Assembly (NCBI RefSeq): GCF_900176345.1
Contig: NZ_FWXU01000002.1
Location: forward strand, 1-64,000
DNA length: 64,000 nt
Reading direction: 5' to 3'
Source: Rhizobium sp. RU36D
GTDB lineage: Bacteria > Pseudomonadota > Alphaproteobacteria > Rhizobiales > Rhizobiaceae
In this document: piece after piece, positions 53,758 through 62,376 of the stretch
Numbering within the stretch: the first letter of the stretch is position 1
Layout of the letters: the number at the start of each line of letters is the position of its first letter
Position numbers and translations under genes: made by a program
Notes under the pieces: generated by a model
What the model saw: the letters and a program-made list of their open reading frames with translations, nothing else
The model's database searches: none
What the model was told of the DNA's origin: nothing

Positions 53758-55323
53758 TTATTTCTTCGAGACAGACCAGTACTCGTTCAGCGGCGGTGCG
53801 CTGTTGACCACGAGACCCTCGACATTGGCGCGCTGGAAGACGATCAGCTTGGGGCTGAACAGGTAGGCACCTGGCACGCGCTTGATGATCTCTTCCTGCA
53901 CCTGATGATAAAGAGCGGTGCGCTCGGCCGTATCGACGGTCTGCTGGGCCTTGAGGATCAGGTCGTCGAGCGCCTTGTCCTGCGGCATGCGGAAGGTCAT
54001 GGCAGTGTCGGCGAGCGAAGAGAGGTAGCCGATCGTGATATGGGCGTCGGGATCGTTGTACCAGGGCTGACGTCCATCGAGAGCGAAATCGAACTGGCCG
54101 GCGGTCTGCAATGCGCGGTAAGCCGGGAATTCGGTCTGCTCGATGGTGGCGGTGATGCCGATATCAGCAAGATTGGCCTGCACGAAGGTGGCGACGGCAC
54201 CCCAGAGCGGTCCCTGGAAGCTGTAGAGCTTGAGCTGGATAGTCGAGGGATCAACACCCGCCTCGGCCAGCAGCGCCTTCGCCTTTTCAACGTCGTAAGT
54301 CGGCGCGAGCTCCTTGATCTTCGGATTGAAGGCCCAGCTGTTGGTGGTCAGCGGACCATAGACACGCTCGGCCGTACCGCCGAACACACCCTCGAGAAGA
54401 CCGTCATAATCGATGGCATGGGCGACAGCCTGACGCACGCGGATATCTGCGAACGGACCATCGGTCTTCTTGTTGTTGAACTCGAGCTGGCGAATGATCT
54501 GGCTTGATACTTCGATGATCTTCACATCCGGATTGCTCTTGAGCGCGGCAATGTCCTCAGCCGCGATGGCTGACAGCTGGCCCTGCTGCTGGATGATATC
54601 GACGCCACCGCTTTCGAGCTCCAGACGACGGGTCGAAGCTTCCGGAATGACGCGGTAGATGATGCGCGACAGCTTCGGGGCACCGCGGAAATAGTTCGGG
54701 TTGGCTTCGAGCACGACATTGGTGTCGGCCTGGGCGCTCTTGAACACGAACGGACCGGTGCCAACAGGGTTCGAGGCAAACTTGTCGCCGAATTTTTCAA
54801 CGGCCGCCGGGCTGACGATGGCCGATTGCGGCTGCGCCAGGATCGACAGGAAGGCCGGATAAGGCGAGGACAGCGTGATCTTCACCTCCGTCGGAGAAAC
54901 CACGGCGATGTCTTGGATCAGACCAAAGGTGGCCGCGACATAGGAATTGCCTGCCTTGGTCCGCTCCAGCGAAAACTTAACCGCTGCCGCATCGAATGCC
55001 GTGCCGTCCTGGAACTTGACGCCTTCGCGCAGCTTGAAATCAAAGACCTTGCCGTCGGCCGAGACCGTCCAACTGCTGGCCAGACGCCCTTCAAGCGTCT
55101 TGAACTCGGGCGATGTCCAGGCAACGAGCGTGTCGAAAACGTTCAGGATGATTTCGCTGCCGATCGGCTCGGCCTTGTTGGTGCCCGGCTCGAGACTGAC
55201 GGGATCGGATGGAACCGCAATTACCAGCGTCTTCAGCTTGTCATCGCTCTGCGCACTTGCCACGCCTGCAAACAGCGGCAGTGCGACCAGCGCTGCGGTT
55301 GCAAGTCCTTTCAAGAGTTTCAT
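53758..55323 (-). CDS. exported substrate-binding protein, family 5 (peptide/opine type)
   Basis: A 521-residue protein from ATG 55323, with AAGGG at a proper distance. Residues 1-24 are a signal peptide ending in GVASA. The mature part carries TLVIAVPSDPVSLEPGTNKAEPIGSEI, LREGVKFQDGTAFDAAAVKFSLER, NPVGTGPFVFKS and VRQAVAHAIDYDGLLEGVFGG, typical of DppA/OppA-like proteins. It is the first gene of the minus-strand uptake operon and lies under the promoter/operator at 55414-55453. The ligand may be a peptide-like or S-containing compound. Confidence 0.93.
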   Translation of the reverse strand: MKLLKGLATAALVALPLFAGVASAQSDDKLKTLVIAVPSDPVSLEPGTNKAEPIGSEIILNVFDTLVAWTSPEFKTLEGRLASSWTVSADGKVFDFKLREGVKFQDGTAFDAAAVKFSLERTKAGNSYVAATFGLIQDIAVVSPTEVKITLSSPYPAFLSILAQPQSAIVSPAAVEKFGDKFASNPVGTGPFVFKSAQADTNVVLEANPNYFRGAPKLSRIIYRVIPEASTRRLELESGGVDIIQQQGQLSAIAAEDIAALKSNPDVKIIEVSSQIIRQLEFNNKKTDGPFADIRVRQAVAHAIDYDGLLEGVFGGTAERVYGPLTTNSWAFNPKIKELAPTYDVEKAKALLAEAGVDPSTIQLKLYSFQGPLWGAVATFVQANLADIGITATIEQTEFPAYRALQTAGQFDFALDGRQPWYNDPDAHITIGYLSSLADTAMTFRMPQDKALDDLILKAQQTVDTAERTALYHQVQEEIIKRVPGAYLFSPKLIVFQRANVEGLVVNSAPPLNEYWSVSKK

Positions 55324-55413
55324 CCACATGACCCTTTCACGGTCTGGCGGAAGCACCCCCGGAGAGGCGCCGCCGCGCTTCGTTAAATCCACCAGACAAG
55401 ACTGCCGTCCTCT

Positions 55414-55453
55414 GATATTCTACGAAATATACCATCACTCGAAATGCTGTAAA
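55414..55453 (-). promoter_or_regulatory. promoter and operator A of the binding-protein operon
   Basis: On the minus strand TTTACA (55448-55453) and TATATT (55426-55431) are spaced by 16 bases. The operator GATATTCTACGAAATATA (55414-55431) covers the -10 box. The same motif recurs at 56520 and 59268, which links this operon to the GntR gene at 58428-59156. Confidence 0.75.
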
Positions 55454-55584
55454 GGCAAGTTGCCGGCATTTTGACCAAATAGATTTAATGGCTCAATTTT
55501 TGTGCATCTGCGAAAAAGTTGATGTCGTTCAGAGTGGAAATTGTAGAATTTTAAAGCAGTGCAGAGCCAGTCTGACTGCAATCG

Positions 55585-56442
55585 TCAGGCGGGATTCGCC
55601 CCGCGGACGACAGGGCGGGAGGGGTCGCTGACCCAGGCGGACCACGAACCGGGATACATGGCCGCCTCTATGCCGATGGAGGCGAGCGCCAGAACGCTGT
55701 GGGCGGCCGACATCCCGGCCCCGCAATAGACGCCGACAGGTCGGCTGCCATCCGCACCCAGCGCCCGATACATTTCCTGCAATGTCTCGGCATCGGTGAA
55801 ATTGCCGTAATCCGTGACATTGTCCGGCGCCGGCGCGCTGAGCGCATGGGGGATATGGCCGCGCGGAGGCTGGCCCGGCTCGGACCGCCCGCCGATATAG
55901 TTGGGCCGGATGCGGGCATCGAGCAGCACACCCTCTCGCGCTAGGCGGAGTGCGCCATCCGCATCGAGTTCGGGCATATGGCCGGGCGACAGCACGATGT
56001 CGCTTGGGTTCGGCTGTGTAGCCTCGCTCGTCACCGGAAGGCCGGCGGAAAGCCAGGCTGGAAACCCGCCATCCAGAACGCGGACATCCGGCAGGCCGGC
56101 CCAGCGCAACACCCACCAGGCCCGTGCCGCCGTCATGCTGCGATCGCCGTCATAGACAACAATGGTGCTTTCTGGCCGCAGACCCCAGGAGCGGGCCTTC
56201 TCCTGCAGCACCGCAATGTCGGGCAAGGGGCGTTGCCCGCCCTCGAAGCTGGCTGGCGACTGGAAATCCGTGTAAGCTTGCGTATCGATCGCTCCGGGTA
56301 TGCGCTCGCCCTTGAACGAGGGTTGACCGGTGTACGGATTGATCGAGTGCACGGCAATCACGGTCACGTCGCTGCCGGCAGCCTGCATAGCCTGCAGTTG
56401 CGCTGGCGTCAGAAGAACCCTTTGGCGAATGTCTGTTGTCAT
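55585..56442 (-). CDS. thiosulfate/3-mercaptopyruvate sulfurtransferase (tandem rhodanese)
   Basis: A 285-residue protein with two rhodanese domains. The first (about 8-140) has the conserved IPGAID and VYDGDRSMTAARAWWVLRWAG, with Asp instead of the active Cys, as is normal. The second (about 165-280) has LLDARIRPNYIG, GHIPHA and the active loop YCGAGMSA with Cys240. The loop resembles mercaptopyruvate sulfurtransferases (CGxGxxA). It moves a sulfane sulfur to an acceptor in the cytoplasm. It diverges from the dual ATPase gene over operator B, so sulfur handling belongs to the regulon. Confidence 0.9.
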   Translation of the reverse strand: MTTDIRQRVLLTPAQLQAMQAAGSDVTVIAVHSINPYTGQPSFKGERIPGAIDTQAYTDFQSPASFEGGQRPLPDIAVLQEKARSWGLRPESTIVVYDGDRSMTAARAWWVLRWAGLPDVRVLDGGFPAWLSAGLPVTSEATQPNPSDIVLSPGHMPELDADGALRLAREGVLLDARIRPNYIGGRSEPGQPPRGHIPHALSAPAPDNVTDYGNFTDAETLQEMYRALGADGSRPVGVYCGAGMSAAHSVLALASIGIEAAMYPGSWSAWVSDPSRPVVRGANPA

Positions 56443-56519
56443 GGCGGTCTCCGATGGCGACTGTATCTATGCGAGGCTCGCCGATCCTGCAGAGGAAGGC
56501 AAGTGAAAATATATCTCGT

Positions 56520-56571
56520 GATATTCTACGAAATATTTCTGATTGACATTTTCCGGCTTGGCCTGTGCAAT
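56520..56571 (+). promoter_or_regulatory. operator B and promoter of the dual-ATPase gene
   Basis: GATATTCTACGAAATATT (56520-56537) is 17 of 18 identical to operator A. It is followed by TTGACA (56543-56548) and TGCAAT (56566-56571), spaced by 17 bases, reading toward the ATPase gene. It lies between two divergent genes and may control both. Confidence 0.7.
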
Positions 56572-56603
56572 GTCATGGTGCCAACAATATGCCATGACCC
56601 GGA

Positions 56604-58415
56604 GTGTGGAGCTTGACAGTTCTTTCGGTCGAAAATCTCACGACTGCCTTTCGCCGCAAGGGCATCTGGACCCCCGTGGTCAACGACGTCAGCTTCACCG
56701 TCGATGCTGGGGAGACCGTGGCCATCGTCGGGGAATCGGGCTCGGGCAAGAGCGTCACGGCCATGTCGATCATGCGGCTTTTGCCGGAGCATGTGTCGCG
56801 GGTCACGGGCAGCATCCGGCTGGAGGGCAGGGAACTGCTTACACTTCCGGAAAACGAGATGCAGGACATTCGCGGCAACGCGATCGCGATGATCTTTCAG
56901 GAGCCGATGACCTCGCTCAATCCGGTGCTGACGGTCGGGCGGCAAATTGCCGAGGCGATCATCCGCCATCGGCCTGTCAGCAAGGCGGAGGCCCGCGCGC
57001 AGACCATCCACCTCATGGAACGCGTCCGCATTCCCTCGGCGGCCAGCCGTTTCAACGAATATCCGCACCAGCTTTCCGGCGGCATGCTACAGCGGGTCAT
57101 GATCGCGATGGCGCTGGCCTGCCGCCCGAAACTGCTGATCGCCGACGAACCGACCACCGCGCTTGATGTGACGGTCCAGGCCGAGATCCTGCAGTTGATC
57201 AAGATCTTGCAGGATGAAGAGAACATGGCGGTGCTGTTCATCACTCACGACATGGGTGTCGTCGCCGAAATCGCCGACCGAACGGTGGTCATGCTGCGCT
57301 CGCGCGCGCTGGAGACGGGCACGACCGAACAGATCTTCGCGCAGCCGGCCAATGCCTATACCAAGGCGCTGCTGTCTGCCGTGCCGCATCTCGGATCGAT
57401 GCAGGGACGCGCCCATCCGGCCACCTTCCCGCTGACCGATACCGATACAGGTCTGGTATCGGCGGAGCGCGACATGGCCGGCAGCATTGACCGGCAAAAA
57501 GCGCCCGTTCTCGAAGTTCGCAATCTCGTCACCCGCTTCGACGTCAAGTCCGGCCTGCTCGGCCGCGTCAGTGGCCGGGTCCATGCCGTGGAAGGCGTGT
57601 CGTTTGACCTGCATGCGGGCGAAACCTTGTCGCTGGTCGGTGAATCCGGCTGCGGCAAGTCCACAACCGGCCGCTCGGTGCTGCGGCTGGTCGAGCCGGT
57701 CAGCGGCACGATCCGGATTAACGGCGTCGACTTGCGGCAAATGGACAAGCCGGCCCTGTCGCGCCAACGCCGGCATATGCAGATGATCTTCCAGGATCCA
57801 TTCTCCAGTCTCAATCCGCGCATGCGCGTGGGCGAGGCCATCATGGAGCCGATGATCACCCATGGGCTGGCGAGCCGCAAGGAGGCCCGGGACAAGGCCG
57901 CGGACCTGCTGCAGCGCGTCGGACTGCAAGCCGACATGGCGCAGCGCTTTCCGCATGAGTTCTCCGGCGGCCAGCGCCAGCGCATCAGCATAGCGCGTGC
58001 GCTCAGCCTCAACCCCGAACTGATCGTCGCAGACGAGGCCGTCTCCGCGCTCGATGTCTCCGTCAAGGCGCAGGTCGTCAACCTGATGATGGAATTGCAG
58101 GAGCGGCTTGGCATCGCCTATCTCTTCATCAGCCACGACATGGCGGTGGTCGAGCGCGTCAGCCATCGGGTGGCGGTGATGTATCTTGGCGAAATCGTCG
58201 AGATCGGCACCAGGGCGCAGATCTTCGGCAATCCGCAGCATGCCTATACGCGCCGCCTGATCAGCGCCGTCCCCATTCCCGATCCCGCCCGCCGGCATCT
58301 GCGCCTCGTGCCGGAAGGGCGCGAGATCGGCAGCACGGTCCGCCCTGTCGATTATGTCGTGCCGCCGGCGCGCTATGCGGAAGCGGCACCCGGCCACCTC
58401 GTCAAGGTGGCGTGA
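56604..58415 (+). CDS. fused dual ATPase of a peptide/opine-type ABC transporter (DppD-DppF like)
   Basis: A 603-residue protein read from GTG 56604 with GGAG upstream; a TTG at 56613 is also possible. The first ATPase (about 5-260) has GESGSGKSV, LSGGMLQRVMIAMAL and LLIADEPTTALDVT. The second (about 300-560) has GESGCGKST, FSGGQRQRISIARAL and LIVADEAVSALDVS; DEAVS in place of DEPTS is a known variant. Each half ends with an oligopeptide-type C-terminal extension (FAQPANAYTKALL and FGNPQHAYTRRLI). It powers the permeases at 51649-53503, which lack their own ATPase gene. Confidence 0.92.
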   Translation: MWSLTVLSVENLTTAFRRKGIWTPVVNDVSFTVDAGETVAIVGESGSGKSVTAMSIMRLLPEHVSRVTGSIRLEGRELLTLPENEMQDIRGNAIAMIFQEPMTSLNPVLTVGRQIAEAIIRHRPVSKAEARAQTIHLMERVRIPSAASRFNEYPHQLSGGMLQRVMIAMALACRPKLLIADEPTTALDVTVQAEILQLIKILQDEENMAVLFITHDMGVVAEIADRTVVMLRSRALETGTTEQIFAQPANAYTKALLSAVPHLGSMQGRAHPATFPLTDTDTGLVSAERDMAGSIDRQKAPVLEVRNLVTRFDVKSGLLGRVSGRVHAVEGVSFDLHAGETLSLVGESGCGKSTTGRSVLRLVEPVSGTIRINGVDLRQMDKPALSRQRRHMQMIFQDPFSSLNPRMRVGEAIMEPMITHGLASRKEARDKAADLLQRVGLQADMAQRFPHEFSGGQRQRISIARALSLNPELIVADEAVSALDVSVKAQVVNLMMELQERLGIAYLFISHDMAVVERVSHRVAVMYLGEIVEIGTRAQIFGNPQHAYTRRLISAVPIPDPARRHLRLVPEGREIGSTVRPVDYVVPPARYAEAAPGHLVKVA

Positions 58416-58427
58416 CGGACCTTGGGT

Positions 58428-59156
58428 TCAGAGGGTCAGCCAGCCATGGCCGCTGGCCACAAGCGCGCCCAGAATGCCGGCGCGGGTGTTTTCATTGTGG
58501 GCAACGATCGCCTCGCGCGCCTTCTCCGGATCACGGGCGCGCAATGTCGCGACGATATGATGGTGGTCGTCATTGGTCTCGGGATTGATGTCCCGCACCC
58601 TGGCGCCCATGTAGAAAAGGCGCGCACATTCCTCCAGATGGCTCATGACCAGCGCATACAGGCGCGGATTGCGCGAGCCGCGCGCAATGGCGGAATGGAA
58701 TTCCTGGTTGGAATCGATGAAGGTCTTTGTGCTGACCTCCTCGCCGATGACATAGGTCACATCCGCCAGCCGGTCGAGGCCGTCCAGTTCGTCCTCGGTC
58801 AGGTTCTTCGCTGCCATCGCCGCGGCCGTGCCCTCCAGCATGCCACGTATGGCAAACAGGTCGTTCATGTCCTTGACCGTGACGGGCGTGACCCGGTAGC
58901 CGCGGCGAGGATAGGCTTCCATGAAACCCTCGACGCACAGCCTCGCCAGCGCTTCGCGGACCGGGGTCTTGCTCACCTTGAGCTGCTCGGCAAGCTCCGG
59001 CTCCGAAACCTCCGTGCCGGGCGCCATCTCGCCGGTGATGATGCGATTGCGCAGAACGGCATAGGCCTGTTCGGTCAGTGATTCCCGCTTTTCGCCCGGC
59101 GCATGCGCCCTGCTGACAATGCCTGCCTCGTTCAAAGCCAATCTCCAGTTTCGCAT
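58428..59156 (-). CDS. GntR-family regulator with FCD domain, likely regulon controller
   Basis: A 242-residue regulator from ATG 59156; nine further residues are possible upstream. The winged helix is in LTEQAYAVLRNRIITGEMAPG and LAEQLKVSKTPVREALARLCVEGFM. The FCD domain (about 90-230) has the metal/ligand pattern DSNQEFHSAIARGSRNPRL and NDDHHHIVATL. It converges on the dual-ATPase gene and diverges from the racemase gene across operator C. Three matching operators in this region make it the likely regulator of 47.8-63.5 kb. Confidence 0.9.
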   Translation of the reverse strand: MRNWRLALNEAGIVSRAHAPGEKRESLTEQAYAVLRNRIITGEMAPGTEVSEPELAEQLKVSKTPVREALARLCVEGFMEAYPRRGYRVTPVTVKDMNDLFAIRGMLEGTAAAMAAKNLTEDELDGLDRLADVTYVIGEEVSTKTFIDSNQEFHSAIARGSRNPRLYALVMSHLEECARLFYMGARVRDINPETNDDHHHIVATLRARDPEKAREAIVAHNENTRAGILGALVASGHGWLTL

Positions 59157-59248
59157 GCTTACTGGGCACACCGATGTTTGCACCTTATGCCAGCGACACG
59201 ATGAATTCCAAGCGTCGATCGTCTCGCGTTGCGGTAGCCAACAGAGTT

Positions 59249-59285
59249 TTGACAGCCGCCCAGTTATGATATATTACGTAATATA
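59249..59285 (+). promoter_or_regulatory. promoter and operator C of the racemase operon
   Basis: TTGACA (59249-59254) and TATTAC (59272-59277) are spaced by 17 bases. The operator GATATATTACGTAATATA (59268-59285) covers the -10 box and contains an 18-bp perfect palindrome shifted by one base (59269-59286). It has the same centre and arms as operators A and B. Confidence 0.78.
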
Positions 59286-59342
59286 TTTTATGAATACAAA
59301 TGGTTCGGCTGCATCGACTGCCGGCATATCGCAGGTATCGCC

Positions 59343-60020
59343 TTGTCTGAAATCCTCGTCATCAATCCCAACAGTTCCGTCGCCGTGACCCAGTCCATGC
59401 AGGATTGCCTCGGCCCCGTGCGGCAGGCCACGCGCCACGATATCCGCTGCATCGAACTTGCCAAGTCGCCGCCAGGTATCGAAACGGATGCCCATGTCGG
59501 TGAAGTGATCCCGAACATCCTGGAAGCCGTTGCCGCCACCGCCGCGGATGCCATCGTGCTCGCCTGCTTTTCCGATCCCGGCATTGCCGCGGTTCGCAAG
59601 GCCACGCGCCGGCCCGTCATCGGCATTGCCGAGGCAGCCTATCTGGCGGCGCTGGGGCTGGGCAGCAAATTCGGCATCGTTTCGCTGGGACAGTCCTCGA
59701 TCGATCGCCACCTGCGCTATCTCAAGACGCTCGGTTTCGACGGACGCCTTGCCGGCGACCGCTCGATCGACATGACGGTCGTGCAACTCATCGCCAGCGA
59801 CGTGATTGAAACGGTGGCGCGCACCGGCCGGCGCCTGCGCGACGAAGACGGTGCCGATGTCATCATACTCGGCTGCGCTGGGCTTGGCGGCTATCGCCAG
59901 GCCATGCAGGAGGCGCTCGGGCTCCCGGTCATCGATCCGGTTCAGGCCGGCGTCGCCCTGGCCTGCACCACGCTCGACCTGCGCTATGGCCCGCAGCAGC
60001 ACAAGGGGATCCCGGCATGA
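59343..60020 (+). CDS. Asp/Glu/hydantoin racemase-family protein
   Basis: A 225-residue protein that appears to start at a TTG (59343) with AGG upstream; no ATG fits the conserved opening EILVINPNSSVAVTQSM. The two catalytic Cys are in VLACFSDPG and LGCAGLGGY, the pattern of hydantoin racemases. These invert the alpha carbon of 5-substituted hydantoins or related compounds. It overlaps the cyclic amidohydrolase gene as ATGA, which strongly suggests racemisation before ring opening. Confidence 0.87.
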   Translation: MSEILVINPNSSVAVTQSMQDCLGPVRQATRHDIRCIELAKSPPGIETDAHVGEVIPNILEAVAATAADAIVLACFSDPGIAAVRKATRRPVIGIAEAAYLAALGLGSKFGIVSLGQSSIDRHLRYLKTLGFDGRLAGDRSIDMTVVQLIASDVIETVARTGRRLRDEDGADVIILGCAGLGGYRQAMQEALGLPVIDPVQAGVALACTTLDLRYGPQQHKGIPA

Positions 60021-61381
60021 CCACCTATGACACTGTGATCCGCGGAACCCTGGTCCTGCCGGACGGCCCACAGGAAGGCGCATGGATCGCCATTCGCGAG
60101 GGCCAGATCGCTGCGATCGGCAGCGGCGAGCATCCGGCATCGGCGGCCTATTTCGATGCGGGCAGCGACCTGGTCATTCCAGGCGTGATTGATGGACAGA
60201 CCCACGCCTGCAGCTATGGCGGCCTGCCGGGCATTCGCTCGACCACCCGCTCGGCGGTGGCAGGCGGGGTCACCACGATCGTGGATATGCCTTATGACAA
60301 TCCGGCACCGCTCGACAGCGTCGCACGGCTGGACGCCAAGGTCGCAGCGATCGCGGAGCACGCCCATGCCAATGTGGCGCTCTATGGCACCGTCATGCCC
60401 CAGCAGTCGACGGAGGAGATCCAGGCGCTGATCGATGCCGGCATCGTGGCCTTCAAGATCTCGACCTTCGAAAGCAGCCCGACGCGCTTTCCGCGCATTT
60501 CCGCCAACCAGATCCTGGAGATCTTCGAGGTGCTGGCTGAGACGGATATTCCGCTCGGCGTGCACAATGAAGACCAGGAGATCGTCCGCGCTCGCATTGC
60601 GGCGGCCAAGGCAGCCGGTCTCAACAGCATCGAGGCCCATTCGCAGAGCCGGCCGCCGGCTGCCGAACTGGCTGCCACGGCGCAGTTCCTGGAGCTTGGC
60701 GCTGCCGCTGGCGCCCATGCGCACATTGTTCATCTGACGACCACGCGCGGTTTCGACCTCGTCGAGAATTACCTGTCGGATGGATATCGCGCCACCGGCG
60801 AACTCTGCGTCCATTACCTCTGGTTCGACCCCGAAATCGACGGTCCGGCACTGGGCGCCAGGATGAAGGTCAACCCGCCCATCCGCCCCGGACAGATCGA
60901 GGAGCTCTGGGATGATGTCGACTCGGGCCGGGTGGCCTTTGTCAGTTCAGACCATTCCAGCTGGCCGATCGACAACAAGCTGACGGACTCCATCTTCGAC
61001 GCCGGCGCCGGCGTCCCGGGCCTCGAAACGCTGCTGCCGGCCTTCTTCACCGGTGCCGAAATACGCGGTTTCGATGCGGTCCAGATGACAGTCGAGCAGC
61101 TCTGCGAGAGACCCGCCAAGTTCTTCGGCTTGTGGCCGCAGAAGGGCGCCTTGCGGATCGGATCCGATGCCGACATCACCATTGTCAGGCGCGAGCGCCA
61201 GGTTTGGGATTCGGCCCAGGCGCATGACGAGCTTTGCTGGAGCCCGTTCGACGGCCGCGAATTCTCGGTCCGCGTCGCCCGCACCTATGTCGGCGGCAAA
61301 CTGGCCTGGGATGGTGCTGAGATCGTCAACTCGCCTGGTGACGGGCGCTATGTGGCGCGGGGTACTTCCGCCTGGTTCTGA
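60017..61381 (+). CDS. cyclic amidohydrolase (hydantoinase/allantoinase-like) with altered metal site
   Basis: A 454-residue TIM-barrel amidohydrolase. VIPGVIDGQTHACSYGG is the segment that normally holds HxH; here the first His is Gln61 and the second is His63. Other ligands look intact: Lys147 in AFKIST (carboxylated lysine), His183 in GVHNEDQE, His239 in HIVHLTT and Asp312 in SSDHSSW. The family opens cyclic amides such as dihydropyrimidines, hydantoins and allantoin. It probably works on the ring product of the racemase. The Gln may give a one-metal enzyme or other chemistry. Confidence 0.86.
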   Translation: MTTYDTVIRGTLVLPDGPQEGAWIAIREGQIAAIGSGEHPASAAYFDAGSDLVIPGVIDGQTHACSYGGLPGIRSTTRSAVAGGVTTIVDMPYDNPAPLDSVARLDAKVAAIAEHAHANVALYGTVMPQQSTEEIQALIDAGIVAFKISTFESSPTRFPRISANQILEIFEVLAETDIPLGVHNEDQEIVRARIAAAKAAGLNSIEAHSQSRPPAAELAATAQFLELGAAAGAHAHIVHLTTTRGFDLVENYLSDGYRATGELCVHYLWFDPEIDGPALGARMKVNPPIRPGQIEELWDDVDSGRVAFVSSDHSSWPIDNKLTDSIFDAGAGVPGLETLLPAFFTGAEIRGFDAVQMTVEQLCERPAKFFGLWPQKGALRIGSDADITIVRRERQVWDSAQAHDELCWSPFDGREFSVRVARTYVGGKLAWDGAEIVNSPGDGRYVARGTSAWF

Positions 61382-61431
61382 TTGCCTGAGCCTTTTCCCT
61401 CCAAAATTTCAATTCTGCCAAGGAGCAAGAC

Positions 61432-62355
61432 ATGGCCCTGATCAATGCCCAGACATCGGGTGTTTTCGTCATCGCCTGCACACCCTTCAGGGATGACGGG
61501 GCAGTCGATACGGCGAGCATCGACAGCATGGTGGATTTCTACTTTGACAAGGGCGCCGATGGCCTGACCATTCTCGGCATGATGGGCGAAGCGCCGAAGC
61601 TGACCCAGGCCGAATCGATCGACATCACCCGCCAGACCCTGAAGCGATCCGCCGATAGGCCCGTCGTCGTCGGCGTCTCGGCGCCCGGCCTTGCGGCTTT
61701 GGGCGAGCTGACCAAGGCGGTCATGGACATGGGCGCGGCCGGCGTGATGGTGGCTCCGCCCGCCAGCCTGCGCACCGATGAGCAGATCATCACCTATTAT
61801 CGCAATGTCGTGGAAACCGTAGGCCCTGACGTGCCCGTCGTACTGCAGGATTTTCCGCTGTCGACGGGGGTGCAGATTTCGTCCAAGACCCTTGGCCAGA
61901 TCTTCGAGACGCATCCTGGTATCGTCATGCTCAAGCATGAGGACTGGCCGGGGCTGCAGAAGATCACCGACCTGCGCGATGCCGAGGCCAAGGGCCGCCG
62001 TCGCGTCTCCATCCTCTGCGGCAATGCCGGGGTGTTCCTGCCGGAGGAGATGCAACGCGGTGCCGATGGTGCCATGACCGGTTTTGCCTATCCCGAGATG
62101 ATGGTGGATGTCTGCCGGCTGGCGAGGGAAAACCAATATGATGCAGCGCGGGATCTGTTCGATGCCTATCTGCCGCTGATGCGCTATGAACAGCAGCCGG
62201 GTCTTGGCCTGGCGGTGCGCAAATATGTGCTGGCGAAGCGCGGTGCCATTGCCAGTGCCGCCCAGCGGCGTCCGGGAGCAGCCCTTTCGCCTCTCGCCGT
62301 GGCCGAGGTCGAAACGCTGATCGCCAGGCAGGAGCGCCGGCTTGCACAAGCATAA
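61432..62355 (+). CDS. DapA/NanA-family aldolase or synthase
   Basis: A 307-residue TIM-barrel protein. The Schiff-base lysine is Lys168 in GIVMLKHEDWPG. The early GLTILGMMGEAPKLTQAE matches the GxxxxGE(A/T) substrate loop. The Tyr that relays protons in DapA is replaced by Phe141 in LQDFPLSTG, so it is not a true dihydrodipicolinate synthase. Members split or dehydrate 2-keto acids, often giving pyruvate. It lies 50 bases after the amidohydrolase gene and 21 before the lyase gene. Confidence 0.87.
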   Translation: MALINAQTSGVFVIACTPFRDDGAVDTASIDSMVDFYFDKGADGLTILGMMGEAPKLTQAESIDITRQTLKRSADRPVVVGVSAPGLAALGELTKAVMDMGAAGVMVAPPASLRTDEQIITYYRNVVETVGPDVPVVLQDFPLSTGVQISSKTLGQIFETHPGIVMLKHEDWPGLQKITDLRDAEAKGRRRVSILCGNAGVFLPEEMQRGADGAMTGFAYPEMMVDVCRLARENQYDAARDLFDAYLPLMRYEQQPGLGLAVRKYVLAKRGAIASAAQRRPGAALSPLAVAEVETLIARQERRLAQA

Positions 62356-62376
62356 GATCGGAAGGATCTGAGAGAC

